Shown here: piece by piece, positions 35,480 through 47,588 of the stretch
How positions within the stretch are numbered: the first letter of the stretch is position 1
Layout: each line of letters opens with the position of its first letter
Assembly (NCBI GenBank): GCA_023313575.1
Contig: JAJTTP010000008.1
Span: 1,240,001-1,304,000, forward strand
Reading direction: 5' to 3'
DNA: 64,000 bases
Source: Eutypella sp. D-1
Taxonomy: Eukaryota; Ascomycota; Sordariomycetes; Xylariales; Diatrypaceae
Made by a program: the position numbers and the translations under genes
Notes under the pieces: generated by a model
The model's database searches: none
What the model saw: the letters and a program-made list of their open reading frames with translations, nothing else
What the model was told of the DNA's origin: nothing

Positions 35480-35930
35480 ATGTCTTCTCCTGTTGCGTAC
35501 GTTCAACCTCATTGATCCCTTCCTCCACGAAGCAGATGAACATATACCGTGACGCTAACATTGACCTTCTCCCCCTTTTCCAGCACCGGACCCACCGTGA
35601 GGACCCGCTACGGGGACTCGGACGACCAGGCTCGCGGCGGGCGGAAGTCCGACGCTCAGTTGACCACGAACCAGGTGCCGCTTCCGATGAACTCGGGATT
35701 GGCCGAGCCCGCCGGTATTTTCTTCTCCCCCCAACCATCCCGTTTCCCTCTGTTTTAACCTATGTCACTGACAAACTTTCTTTTTCTCAGGGCAACTCTT
35801 GAAGGGCGCGGTCGACGACAACGGCATCCAGAAGAACCCCTCCCTGCTCCTCGGCATCAAGCTTGACGTCGAGGCCGAGGTGCACCTCGCTGCCAGGGTC
35901 AAGGGCGACATCGCCGTCGGCTTGTACTAG
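35480..35930 (+). CDS. Conserved fungal small protein (95 aa), unknown function
   Basis: There are three exons: 35480-35496, 35584-35714 and 35791-35930, joined in phase to 288 nt. A very short first exon (M-S-S-P-V-A) is followed by T-G-P-T-V-R-T-R-Y-G and a Gln/Asp-rich polar middle. The conserved core is L-P-M-N-S-G-L-A-E-P-A-G-Q-L-L-K-G-A-V, and the C-terminus is S-L-L-L-G-I-K-L-D-V-E-A-E-V-H-L, then V-G-L-Y-stop. There is no signal peptide or membrane helix. The alternating hydrophobic C-terminus suggests beta strands. I recall such proteins as widespread but uncharacterised in Pezizomycotina. The leader is C/A-rich with a TATA box, typical of an abundant or induced transcript. Function cannot be inferred. 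Confidence 0.8.
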
Positions 35931-36436
35931 GTTCCTGAGGAGCCTTGTCTCTCCCCCTTGGTACTGACTTTGGGGAATGACAGTGGGGGGAATCGGAACA
36001 GGCTTCGCAGAAGCAGCAATGAAACAAGGATCAGAGGAAGTTGAAGCTGGGGGTTAACGAAGGGAAAATCGGTGATCCTGACAGACTGTCGTTTTGGTGC
36101 ATTTACGTACACGCACATGTTATGGTGGATAGGGTTCTTGTCGCTCTACGTCCTGAATAGGTATCTAACTTAATACACTCTCTTCGCCCAATGGATATGC
36201 TCGCGGAGGTTGACCCCTATTTGTGACGACTCTCGCCATGTAAAGCCATGGAACAGCATGGGTCTTCGCGTGAAGAGTAAAGACTAGAGACGGCATCTGA
36301 GAGTTACATGAATAAGTATACAAGTTGGTTGTAGCGACCGGACATGTCGTTGACAGGGAACCATCGTGTCGCGGTTCCAAACTCATGAAAGGAAAATATA
36401 CACATTCTTTCGACACACCCAAAAGTGAACCAGAGC
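35931..36436. other. Intergenic between convergent genes
   Basis: The 3' untranslated regions of the small protein (plus strand) and of the single-pass membrane protein (minus strand) meet here. Nothing else was seen. Confidence 0.5.
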
Positions 36437-37211
36437 TCACGGGAACCCAGTTATGCATCTTGCCCTAGACGAATCCTCGCTCTTGTCGTCGGAACAGCTG
36501 ATGTCGACGCGATCGAACGTCGCGGAGGCGTCGGGCTGGCGCCGCGACTGGCACCACCAGCCCACCCAGGTGGACCTCTGGCAAAGCGTCGCGCAGCACG
36601 GCGTCCCGCTGGGCTCCCATACGTAACTGGAGGCGTTGAAGCCCAGCCCGAAGGAACCCTGGCCCCGAGGGAGATCACTGGCCCGGCCCTCGTACCTCGT
36701 GCCCTCGAACCCCCTGAATGTGAAATCCTCTGAGTCGCTGCTGCTGGTAGTCGAGTCCGGCGCTGTGGTTGTCGATGTTGTTGTGGGATCACTGCGCACA
36801 TGGGTTAGTCCAGGGCCTCGGGAAGTGAAGATGTGACTAGGTGAGGACGTACCTGGGAAATGTGTCTGGAACATCTGAGTCGCTGTCGCTCTTCCGTGAC
36901 GCTGCGATACTACCACCGACACCGCCGCCAACAGCACCGCCAATTATGAGCATGACGACCAAGCACAAGACGATCCAGAACCTCTTCAGCTTGAGGCCGC
37001 ATATTCTATCTCTGACTGCTGTCTTGTATCCTCCCGTCTCATCGTCTTCGCCCTTTACAAGTTGAGGAGCATTATCGAAACCGTGGTGCGCTACTTCCTT
37101 TTGTGTGTGATCGATGGCTAGGAACTTTGGCGCTTCGCCGGACTCTAAGCGTCTATTGCTATCTATGTAGGCGACCTGTGGCAGCTGGTCTCCTGTGGAC
37201 GATGATGCCAT
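36437..37211 (-). CDS. Single-pass membrane protein with Ser/Thr-rich linker (fungal, unknown function)
   Basis: This is a 237-aa protein in two exons (37211-36853 and 36791-36437), joined through a 61-bp intron to 714 nt. The first 80 or so residues are soluble and acidic. One helix follows, F-W-I-V-L-C-L-V-V-M-L-I-I-G-G-A-V-G-G, whose glycine-rich second half (GGxxGGGVGG) resembles a packing zipper. After it comes a Ser/Asp and Thr-rich linker (D-P-T-T-T-S-T-T-T-A-P-D-S-T-T) and a C-terminal domain with conserved Cys and Trp (C-C-A-T-L-C-Q, W-V-G-W-W-C, I-S-C-S-D-D). The layout fits a cell-surface protein with its N-terminus inside, a common architecture in filamentous fungi. I chose the ATG at 37211; a longer frame upstream lacks ATG. 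Function is unknown. Confidence 0.8.
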
Positions 37212-38568
37212 TGTTTCCCTCAAAATCTGAGGATGAGTTTCTTTCTAGATATAAGGTGCGATCAAGTCGATAGTTGTCTTCTCAGTCGTGATGCGTAGTA
37301 TGGCTGTGCGCGAACATATAGTCATGTTGTGTTGATTTTGGGCAAACAAGCCCCTGAAGACCAGCCTCTTAACAAGATCAAAGAAAATCGACTGCTAGAA
37401 CCGTTTCGCCCCCATCTACACAACCCCCCCCCCCTCGCCTTCCCGGGCCCCTGACATTTCCTCACCCCAAGAGCTGAGCAGAGCCCACCTCAGTATGACA
37501 TGGTGTCTATAGTCTACTTCGATATTGCAAAATACCTTCGGGGATGGAAGGTGTCAGATTTCATGTTGCCGAAAGGAACGATCAGTTTGATTGGATCGGT
37601 ATTCTCTGTACGGGGGCGCATGTTAGTTCAGCTGGACACCGTATCCTGGTATGTAGTTGACGGCCTGGGTAATGATCTGTACGGCCTTGAATCGCAGAGG
37701 ATCTGTATTGGACGAAATTTGCACAATGATTATTTTTCAGAAGGAATTCGACACGTAATGATGACACTGACGCTTGGGAAATTAGTATGAAGCCCGATGT
37801 TCAAACCCAGCACAGAAACCAGCCTTTGTTCGACCGCTCGCAAACTACTCGAGGAACAAAGGTGACCAGATGAATGCTGTGGCAAACTCGATTTCTACTC
37901 AAAATGGCGCTGGTTAAGTAATTCCAGTTCTTAATTTAATGTGGGAAGTCTTCAACATATTCTTTTTGCATCTGATGTACAGTATACAGTGTACGCATGC
38001 GACAAATACGACGAGCAAGCCGTTTTGGTAGCACGGCGTCATGATTCGTCGGCATGTTTGCTCAAAATCCTATGCTCCTTCAAAATGTAGTGCTTCAATA
38101 TTGCTCGTTCCCTTACGTTCTGAGTCCCCCAACCCTAACCGCGTGCCGTTGTGGATCATGCCGCTATACTATGTGTGTGAACAGGTAAGCATGGGGCTAC
38201 AGTACCCGTCGACGTAGTCAGATTCAGGGGTTAACCTTCTGACTCAATAATCCTTGTCCACTGCCAAGGCCCACAGGGCGTGCCAAATTGACCACTTTGA
38301 AACCCTGTCCGCCTATTTCGGTGTGAATAACTTCGAAACTTATGATTTGCCCAAGCAGGCGTAATGAGAAAGGTACAGATGAAATGGTCGACGCGTGTAC
38401 TAATGAATAGCGTAGGTCCTTGGTGGTCCACTATCTTAGACCCCGACTTCAGTGTAGTTCACACTCACTTGTTCAAGCTGCTCATACCACAACTTCAATT
38501 GTCTATGAAGTACGGTCCTCATCACGGGAGCTGGAGTTTAATAAAGGAACACTCATTTAGGAAGCATC
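37212..38568. other. Intergenic, no gene recognised
   Basis: A C run lies near 37423-37434, in the shared promoter area. No family-like coding sequence is seen on either strand. Confidence 0.5.
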
Positions 38569-39363
38569 ATGGTTACTAGCCAAGATTTTCCGGTGGCGGA
38601 TGGGTTGAAACCGACCTCGCCTGGCATTACTATACAAGCAGTGAAAGAAGAGACGGTTCCGAATGTCGGCCTACCACCGGTCACTACCGGCACTTCCGAG
38701 GAGTATATACGAGGGCTCGCACAGGCGAGCTCCCGAGCATCTGCGTCAGACCCGCTTAACATACTATTTGAGAGCGAGAAGCTGCCGCAGCCCCTCCGAC
38801 AAGGCGAGTCTTTAAGCAAAGAAACCATACAGCAAATGCTCTACGAGACCGCGGTCAAACGACTTACCACCAAGATCGCGAACGGTGCTTTCATCGCCGA
38901 GGCGGGGAACTTCGCAGCGGTGGCGTGCTGGGAGCTGGAGAGCATCCACGAAGAGCCGCGGATGGATGTGAGCATCGAACATGTACGGGCGAGCGGCAGC
39001 CGCCCCATCTTCGCCGAGTTCCTCGAAAAGTCCGACGCCGTCAAGCAGGCGCACCTGCGCCCCCTGGCCGAAAAGATGAGCCCCGACGGCAGGTTCTGGC
39101 ACCTCTCGATGATGGCGAGGGACCCCTCCGTGCCCTACGTCAAGGGTGCCGTGAGAGCCGTGCTCGTGCCTTTCGTCCAGAGGTTTACCTCGCCTGATGC
39201 TAATGGCGGTCCTGTCCCGGTTTGGCTTGAGGCTGGAAGCGAGCGGTCAAGGGCGGTATATGCGCATCTAGGCTTCAGTGAAATTGGCTCCTGGGAGGCC
39301 GGAGGAGTCAAGAACTGGGGAATGATATACGTGGGAGAGTCTAAGCCCGATCTCCGAGGTTAA
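38569..39363 (+). CDS. GNAT-family N-acetyltransferase
   Basis: This is a 264-aa single-exon protein. The first 75 residues are variable. The GNAT fold follows, with A-A-V-A-C-W-E in strand 2-3 and a long helical insert. R-F-W-H-L-S-M-M-A-R-D-P is the strand 4 region, and a modified acetyl-CoA loop follows (Y-V-K-G-A-V-R-A-V-L-V-P). The end is P-V-W-L-E-A-G-S-E-R-S-R-A-V-Y-A-H-L-G-F, the standard strand 5/helix/LGF signature. The canonical Q/RxxGxG/A is replaced here by a diverged loop, as in many fungal GNAT paralogues. There is no targeting signal. The acceptor substrate cannot be predicted. It is cytosolic by inference and transcribed alone. Confidence 0.88.
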   Translation: MVTSQDFPVADGLKPTSPGITIQAVKEETVPNVGLPPVTTGTSEEYIRGLAQASSRASASDPLNILFESEKLPQPLRQGESLSKETIQQMLYETAVKRLTTKIANGAFIAEAGNFAAVACWELESIHEEPRMDVSIEHVRASGSRPIFAEFLEKSDAVKQAHLRPLAEKMSPDGRFWHLSMMARDPSVPYVKGAVRAVLVPFVQRFTSPDANGGPVPVWLEAGSERSRAVYAHLGFSEIGSWEAGGVKNWGMIYVGESKPDLRG

Positions 39364-39850
39364 CAATGGCGAATGAGACGATACATGCGTGCGCCCAGGT
39401 TTGCTGATCGTAACAAAGGGAGAATCATTTCGACCGGAGCCAGGGTGTCCGCCGACTACCACAACTCCAATTGATTATCACAGCTTCCTCCTTGGGCGTC
39501 AATAGTCCCGAGGAGCCGAACTGGAGTATGAATCAATCTACGTATGGACACCTGGACTACCAAGACAACTTTGAGGTCAAAGACATCTCCTTGAGATATA
39601 GCTAAACAAATTGATTGTGTTCCTTTTTAACAGCTTCTTTGATCCGAAAGTAGTACCACAATGAACAACCTCTGTTCTAGAACTTGATCTTCTATACGAC
39701 TCAACGGTACCGACGTTCAAGAGTTCTATATAATTGCGAGTGGCCTCGCAAATAACTCGATCATGCCTCACCGCCACCACCACCACAAGCCTGATCACTA
39801 CAGTTCAAACACAACAAAATAGAATCACACTACTCCTGAGCAGCGCCACG
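39364..39850. other. Intergenic / 5' leader of the next gene
   Basis: No coding features are seen. The frame open ahead of 39851 lacks an ATG and is A/C-rich leader sequence. Confidence 0.5.
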
Positions 39851-40213
39851 ATGTCCACTTCTACTGTTGCCCCTCCTGCGACTATGAAGGCTGAGAAGGA
39901 ATTCACGGCCACATCATCTGGGGGTGTGGATCCAGTCCCTCATGACGAATCCGCGCCACCGGCGATTCCGCCCAAGAGCCCCAAGCGGAAGTCGTGGAAA
40001 GTGGGAGACGCGAGCGAAGTCTCAATGCCGATCCCAGCACACATCGTGGCGCGGACGCAAGGCCGGGTCAAGCGCCTTACTGCAGCTCTCGAGGAGAAGC
40101 CGAACCTGCACATCAGGCAGTACACATGGACTGGGACTATGCTCGAGAAGGAGAAATCTACTGAAAAGGAGAAATCTACTGAAAAGGAGAAATCTACTGA
40201 CTCAAAGAAATGA
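39851..40213 (+). CDS. Small hydrophilic protein (120 aa) with EKEKST tandem repeat
   Basis: Single exon, starting at the first ATG (M-S-T-S-T-V-A-P-P). The protein is rich in Pro, Ser, Lys and Glu, with a central basic patch (P-K-S-P-K-R-K-S-W-K). Its most conserved-looking part is S-M-P-I-P-A-H-I-V-A-R-T-Q-G-R-V-K-R-L. It ends in three copies of E-K-E-K-S-T from an 18-bp tandem repeat at about 40147-40198, then D-S-K-K. There is no signal peptide, helix bundle or known domain. It is convergent with the arylsulfatase, 105 bp apart. It is probably a real but lineage-restricted gene. Function is unknown. Confidence 0.6.
   Translation: MSTSTVAPPATMKAEKEFTATSSGGVDPVPHDESAPPAIPPKSPKRKSWKVGDASEVSMPIPAHIVARTQGRVKRLTAALEEKPNLHIRQYTWTGTMLEKEKSTEKEKSTEKEKSTDSKK
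40147..40198. repeat. 18-bp tandem repeat, about three copies, in coding sequence
   Basis: The unit gagaaatctactgaaaag is repeated without substitutions, keeping the frame and encoding EKEKST. Perfect copies suggest recent slippage, and copy number may vary among strains. Confidence 0.85.
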
Positions 40214-40318
40214 TGGATCATACGGTATGGATTCTACAGTAAACTAGTAATTTGAAAGTTTATCCTCTTCTTTGTTCTGTAAGTTTAAAATTCAACGTAA
40301 CCCTATCTTGCACCTGAT

Positions 40319-42139
40319 CTAGATTGCTTTGACCTGTCTTTGAAACCTAGGAATAGTCTTCGTGAACTTGGCGGGGTCATCCCGTGCACCATCCTTCCAG
40401 TACTCGTACTCGATCCAAGCATTCTCGGGCATCTGCTCTTCCATGGCTGCTATCCAGTGGCCCAGGTCAGGCGATAGCGGAATGACACCCGTCTCGAGCA
40501 CGTACTGGTCCCAAAGTTTGATAAGCTCCTTCAACCTTTCGGGCTCCTGCTCTGCGAGGTCGTGCACCTCACCCGGGTCACGGGCCAGATTGTAGAGTTG
40601 CCACCTCTCGGGTCCTTTTGGCTTTGGAATGAACACGATCTTCCAGTCGCCCTTTCTGCAGGCGGCCCGCCCGCATGTCTCCCACCCATTGATGAAGTCT
40701 TTCTCATGTATAGTCTCCGCTTTCTTCTGTAGGTAGGGAACCATTGACTTTCCCCGCATATCCACCACTTCGCGCCCTTGGTAGGTCGGCGCTGGGTGTT
40801 TTACGCCAGCCATGTCCAAGATCGTAGGAGCGAGATCCATAACCGTCGCGAACTGGTGGGTTATACTACCGCCCGGCACGTGTCCTCCAAAACCGGCGGG
40901 CGGCTTCATGACGTATGGTACGCGCACGCCCCCTTCGGTAGTATACGCCTTGTAGAGTCTACTGGGCGCGGTGGCTGCCTGCGCCCACCTAGGTCCGTAC
41001 CAGATGAATGAGTCGCCGTTGCCGAGGTTGTCAATGTGGTTGTTATAGTACTTCTTCAAATGCCCCAACATTGTGCTCTGGACCATTGGGTACGCCTCGT
41101 AGGCAGCCCCCTCGGCGCCGTTGTCCGACAGGAAACACACGAAGGTATTGTCGAGCTCGCCGATCTCCTCCAGGTAGTCTACGATTTTCCCGACATTGGT
41201 GTCAATGCATTCGACCATCCCTGCGAAGCATTCCATCGCTCTGCACGAGTTCGCTCGCTCTTCATCGCTCATTTCGTTCCACTCTTTGACCTCCTCGGCG
41301 ACGACTGGGTGTGGCTCCACATCTTGCGGTACCATGCCGAGATCCTTGAGGCGCTGAAGCCGCTTGAGCCTCAAGGCATCCGGGCCGTCATCGTATACGC
41401 CCCTGTACTTCTTAATGTACTCCTGTGGTGCCTGAAGTGGCCAATGAGGTGCCGTAAAGGGTAGATATGCGAAGAACGGCTGGTCGTCGCCCTTCTCTTT
41501 CCAATCCTTAAGGTATTCCAACATCTTATCACCGTAGCCGTTGGAGGAGTACCAGCCCTCTGGGAGCTTCTTCACATATTCGCCGTCCTCGTTGTGCAGA
41601 GCGATGAAGCTCATAGTCATGAAGCCGGGGATCTCATCCTTGCCTTCGAGTTGGGGTTCATAGGCGTAGTGGTTGCTGCATGCTGGCAAGTGGGCGAAAC
41701 TCCTCTCGAAGCCGCGAACTTTGGGACTCCGCTCCAGTGTCAGGCCCAGGTGCCACTTGCCCGCCATGAACGTGTGGTAGCCTGCGTCCCGGAGAATCTC
41801 GGGCAGTGCAACAACTCTTTCGTTCAAGTATCCCTCGTAGCCGGGCATTCCGCGCTGAACGGACGTGGACATATTTCCGCTAGGGTCGTTCTGGCCGGAG
41901 ATATTGGTCCATTCTATCAAGTTTCCCAACCCGGCGATGTGGTGATCCGTGCCAGTCATGATCATTGCCCGGGACGGCGAGCACGCCGCGGCGGCATGGA
42001 AGTCTGTGAACCGAATGCCATCCTTGGCCAACTTGTCGACGTTCGGAGTGTTGATCTCGCCTCCGAAAGCTCCCACATCTGAGAAGCCCAGATCATCAGC
42101 CAAAGCGATGAGGAAGTTTGGTCGTTTGCCAGGCGCCAT
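40319..42139 (-). CDS. Arylsulfatase (bacterial AtsA-like, type I sulfatase)
   Basis: This is a 606-aa intronless sulfatase that hydrolyses aryl sulfate esters and releases sulfate. The sulfatase signature C-S-P-S-R has its cysteine at residue 53, the one converted to formylglycine in active enzymes. Metal-binding D15-D16 precede it in A-D-D-L-G-F-S-D. Further family blocks are T-G-T-D-H-H-I-A-G, M-A-G-K-W-H-L-G, P-F-T-A-P-H-W-P-L-Q and F-L-S-D-N-G-A-E-G. The closest family I recognise is the Pseudomonas AtsA type (S-P-x-R...L-T-G-T-D-H-H-I-A-G). There is no signal peptide, so an intracellular sulfur-scavenging role is likely. I start at the ATG of M-A-P-G-K-R; the frame extends seven codons further without an ATG. 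A GC-rich 10-bp hairpin sits about 175 bp upstream. Bacterial origin is possible but unproven. Confidence 0.95.
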   Translation of the reverse strand: MAPGKRPNFLIALADDLGFSDVGAFGGEINTPNVDKLAKDGIRFTDFHAAAACSPSRAMIMTGTDHHIAGLGNLIEWTNISGQNDPSGNMSTSVQRGMPGYEGYLNERVVALPEILRDAGYHTFMAGKWHLGLTLERSPKVRGFERSFAHLPACSNHYAYEPQLEGKDEIPGFMTMSFIALHNEDGEYVKKLPEGWYSSNGYGDKMLEYLKDWKEKGDDQPFFAYLPFTAPHWPLQAPQEYIKKYRGVYDDGPDALRLKRLQRLKDLGMVPQDVEPHPVVAEEVKEWNEMSDEERANSCRAMECFAGMVECIDTNVGKIVDYLEEIGELDNTFVCFLSDNGAEGAAYEAYPMVQSTMLGHLKKYYNNHIDNLGNGDSFIWYGPRWAQAATAPSRLYKAYTTEGGVRVPYVMKPPAGFGGHVPGGSITHQFATVMDLAPTILDMAGVKHPAPTYQGREVVDMRGKSMVPYLQKKAETIHEKDFINGWETCGRAACRKGDWKIVFIPKPKGPERWQLYNLARDPGEVHDLAEQEPERLKELIKLWDQYVLETGVIPLSPDLGHWIAAMEEQMPENAWIEYEYWKDGARDDPAKFTKTIPRFQRQVKAI

Positions 42140-43691
42140 GGTCACATGCGGTTCAAGCAATTGGTAGCTTTGTGCTTAACGAGGTCGCTAATACAATTTT
42201 ATTCGGGACCGAAAGACACGAGTAAAATAGGATGGAGAGGGAAAAGAGTGATCATTCTTGTCTTTTATTTAAATAGACGCGCTTACGCGTTCTAAGGTTC
42301 GGGAGTCTTGAAAGGAGGGGGACTATATGAACCCATCGACCCCCTCCTTGATCAACATCGTACCGTACGAAACAAGTGACCCCACAGCGATATCGCAATA
42401 CTAATTAGTTATTGCTTCAGCCAGCACACCCGCCTATTAAAGCAGCCTGCCATATGCGGTCCCAGCAAGTGTAACCGCAAGTCTGACCTTGGAGGGACGT
42501 TCTAACGTGATTCCGTACTTCTACTGGTAGATTGGTAAGTTTCCCCCCATGCTTTAGCGATCTTGCTCCACTAAATCCCCTGCGAGATCCCTGCTAATCG
42601 ACAAACAGTTAGGTGGAACCAAGGAGATCTTGAAGTAGAGTCTCAGTCTCTCGAGACGAACAGAACCTACGCATCTCTGCTCAGCTACCAAATACCCAGA
42701 AGGCTAAGTAGAGATGCAAAGTATATAATACCTGTTATACGGCACACGCCTCTTCTAAAATGCAGAATCTTACATTTCTATGATTCCAAACACGAAAGGC
42801 AGTCTCGATTCGATATAATGACGTTAACCCCCGCTAAAGAGGACGGGACACTGGTGTCCCACGATGACGAAGGACTGCTAAAATACTCGGTAGTCGGCCT
42901 AAACAATCCTTAATTGGCCACTAGATGGAATGTTAGTGTGGAGTGTCAAGGGGCATCTCTCCCGACGGAGCCGGCGTAAAGTGGGTCCGAATACGGAGGA
43001 TCCTCCGGAGATTTGAGAATGCATCATGATATTCAGTCTATGATCGTCTTCTCGTAATTCCAGATAAAATCTACGTGGAATAACTGCGAGGTCTAACCCT
43101 GTTATTCGCCAACATGATTGGCTCAGCCTTGACCTCTTCAACGCTGTTGCTATACGTGAAGAGAAGGGACCATGTGCAGGATTGAGGGAACAGAGCTAAC
43201 CCGGTAGCTAAAGCACTTTACAAAACTACAGTTCATAAGTGTACTCATTATACAATCCGTCGCCATTCTTAGAATATGAACAGAAAATATGACAGTGCCA
43301 ATATGATGTAGCTATCCATCGCGCAGTCTGACGGCTTAGGCTACGGTAACAACCTTAAGCATGGCACATTATACGTGATGCCCGACTGCCCAATCAGATA
43401 AGCATGTATAACGATGTCAGGATTTTAGAGATGGAAAGAAATTGTCCGTTACAGGCCATACATCCCCAAGACTTGGCTTAAATCTGAAGATTTTCCGTAG
43501 TATTGATATTAACCATGACTTTAGCCGGTGCAGCTGCGGGGAAAGATTCACAATGTTAAATCAATGTTAAACAGGTTGGATCATGGCTTTAATCATTTCC
43601 AGAAAGTTTTGGGGCGGCTGATGTTTCAGGTTACTCAGATCTTAATAGGCGGTTATATATTGAACGTTACCAACGGTTAATAGGGCTAGCC
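42140..43691. other. Intergenic, with hairpins near the arylsulfatase start
   Basis: A perfect inverted repeat AAGGAGGGGG (42312-42321) / CCCCCTCCTT (42340-42349) and a small acgcg-ctta-cgcgt hairpin (about 42274-42287) lie upstream of the sulfatase. An imperfect hairpin (gcatctct...agagatgc) lies near 42671-42715. No gene was recognised in the remaining kilobase. Confidence 0.55.
42312..42349. promoter_or_regulatory. GC-rich 10-bp perfect inverted repeat upstream of arylsulfatase
   Basis: Two exact 10-bp arms separated by 18 bp, about 175 bp before the start codon. The core AGGGG/CCCCT resembles stress-response (C2H2 zinc-finger) element half-sites in fungi. A role in regulation is inference. 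Confidence 0.4.
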
Positions 43692-46025
<2,334 letters not shown>

Positions 46026-46520
46026 AGACGGAGGCCTTCCGTCCTTCCATTATAAGACCGCATTACGTGCTCATGATAATATACTTGATGCTGGGTGAGC
46101 TCTAGACGTGGAAGAAACAAAGGCACCGGATTGCACAGGCACATCCGCTCCAATCAATGTTCAGCGTCCGTTTTCTTTCAATAACCTTGAGTGAAGCCTA
46201 TCTACGTAAATTCAAATCCCTTGAGAATACCAAGTAAACTAGTTGTAAATGTTAAGTCTTCAAACGCAGGTTCTCGATACATCCTCTACAGCCTAGAGCG
46301 AGGAAGTGCCGTCTTCTAACAATGAAAGTATATACAAGAAATATAGTTATGTAAAAATGAATGTTTCTGTTTCCAGGAAACCCAAGAATAGATGTGGTTT
46401 AAACGAGTGCAGGATAAGCCGAAAAATGCTGCATAAATCAAGCACATTGATTGTCACCTGCCCGCTTGTCTATATCATCAGGACGGGCAACAGTAACCGG
46501 ATAGAAAGTGAAAAATATCC
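46026..46520. other. Intergenic between convergent GH43 and GH16 genes
   Basis: Only 3' untranslated sequence of both genes is expected. No further feature was seen. Confidence 0.5.
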
Positions 46521-47588
46521 CTACTGCGACTCGTAGTGCGCGACGTATGCGACTTCGAGCATGTTGTTCCAGGAGTCCTGGGTGTTCGCGTTCGGGGGGC
46601 CGGGCCAGTCGCCGCCGACGGCGACGTTGAGGATGAAGTGGAGCGGGGAGGCGGCGAGAGAGTTCCAGACGGCCTGGTTGCCGAGGTCGCGGGCGTTGAC
46701 GCGGAAAAACTGCTGCCCGTCGCGGAACCAGGTCAGGGACTCATCGGCCCATCCACCAGGGCGCCGGTCCCACTGCACCCGCCACGTGTGCCAGCCGTTA
46801 TCGCCGAACCCGACGGAGCCGCCCCGCCCCTGCGGCTCGTTGCACGCGCCTCCTGGATACACATCGCAGTGGATTGTCCCGTACCCTGTCGCTGCCCCGT
46901 TCACCCTCTCCATGATGTCGATCTCCCCGCATGCCGGCCAGCCGACACCCCGCCGGATGGAGTCCCCGAGGATCCAGAACGCGGGCCAGATCCCTGTTTC
47001 GTGTCAGCTATATTGTTCGCAAATTGCCAGCGAGGAGGGTATGTCCAAGCCCTGAACCCCCTCGGTGAATCGAGATCATGGGAGGCATTCTGGGGGATGA
47101 TATGGGAACTCACCCTGCTTATTCGCGGCGGGGGCATTGCCGAAGCGGATCTTGGCCTCGGCCAAGGTGACCTTGCCGTCGCGGGGGGTGAAGGTGTACC
47201 AGGACTCGACGCGGCCGGAGGTCCACTTGCCGGTGGCGCGGTCGAGCAGGGGCACGATCTGCAGGGTGCCTCCGCCGCTGATCTGCATATTGCGGTTCGA
47301 CCGCGTGTACTCCTGCCACTCGTTGTTGACGTGGTAGTTGGTGATGATCTGCCACCGCTGCTCGTTGACCATTTCCCCCGCGGCGCCCAGGAACGTCTCC
47401 TGCCACACCGTGTTGTAGCCGCCGTAGCCTGGCGCGCTCTCCTGGATCGACATCGTGTCGTTGCCGGGGAATGGCGGGGCGAAAGAGGCGCCGGTGCTGT
47501 TGGTTGCAAAGGGTGCGACAGGCGTCGCAGAGGCCGTCGCCGTGGCGGCGGCGACAGCAAGCCATGCCCTCAGCCACATCGAGGCCAT
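46521..47588 (-). CDS. Secreted glycoside hydrolase family 16 (endo-1,3-beta-glucanase-like)
   Basis: A 315-aa secreted enzyme in two exons (47588-47114 and 46993-46521) joined by a 120-bp intron, totalling 948 nt. The signal peptide is M-A-S-M-W-L-R-A-W-L-A-V-A-A-A. The GH16 jelly-roll follows, with W-Q-E-T-F, the substrate-cleft tryptophan motif G-I-W-P-A-F-W-I-L-G and the catalytic box G-E-I-D-I-M-E-R-V. That box is ExDxxE, with nucleophile and acid/base Glu two turns of the strand apart. W-H-T-W-R-V-Q-W-D and F-I-L-N-V-A-V-G-G-D-W-P-G close the fold. These are laminarinase/lichenase-type features, so beta-1,3- or mixed-linkage glucan is the likely substrate. There is no GPI signal at the C-terminus (A-H-Y-E-S-Q), so it should be released. 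It is very GC-rich, producing a long meaningless open frame on the other strand. Confidence 0.93.
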
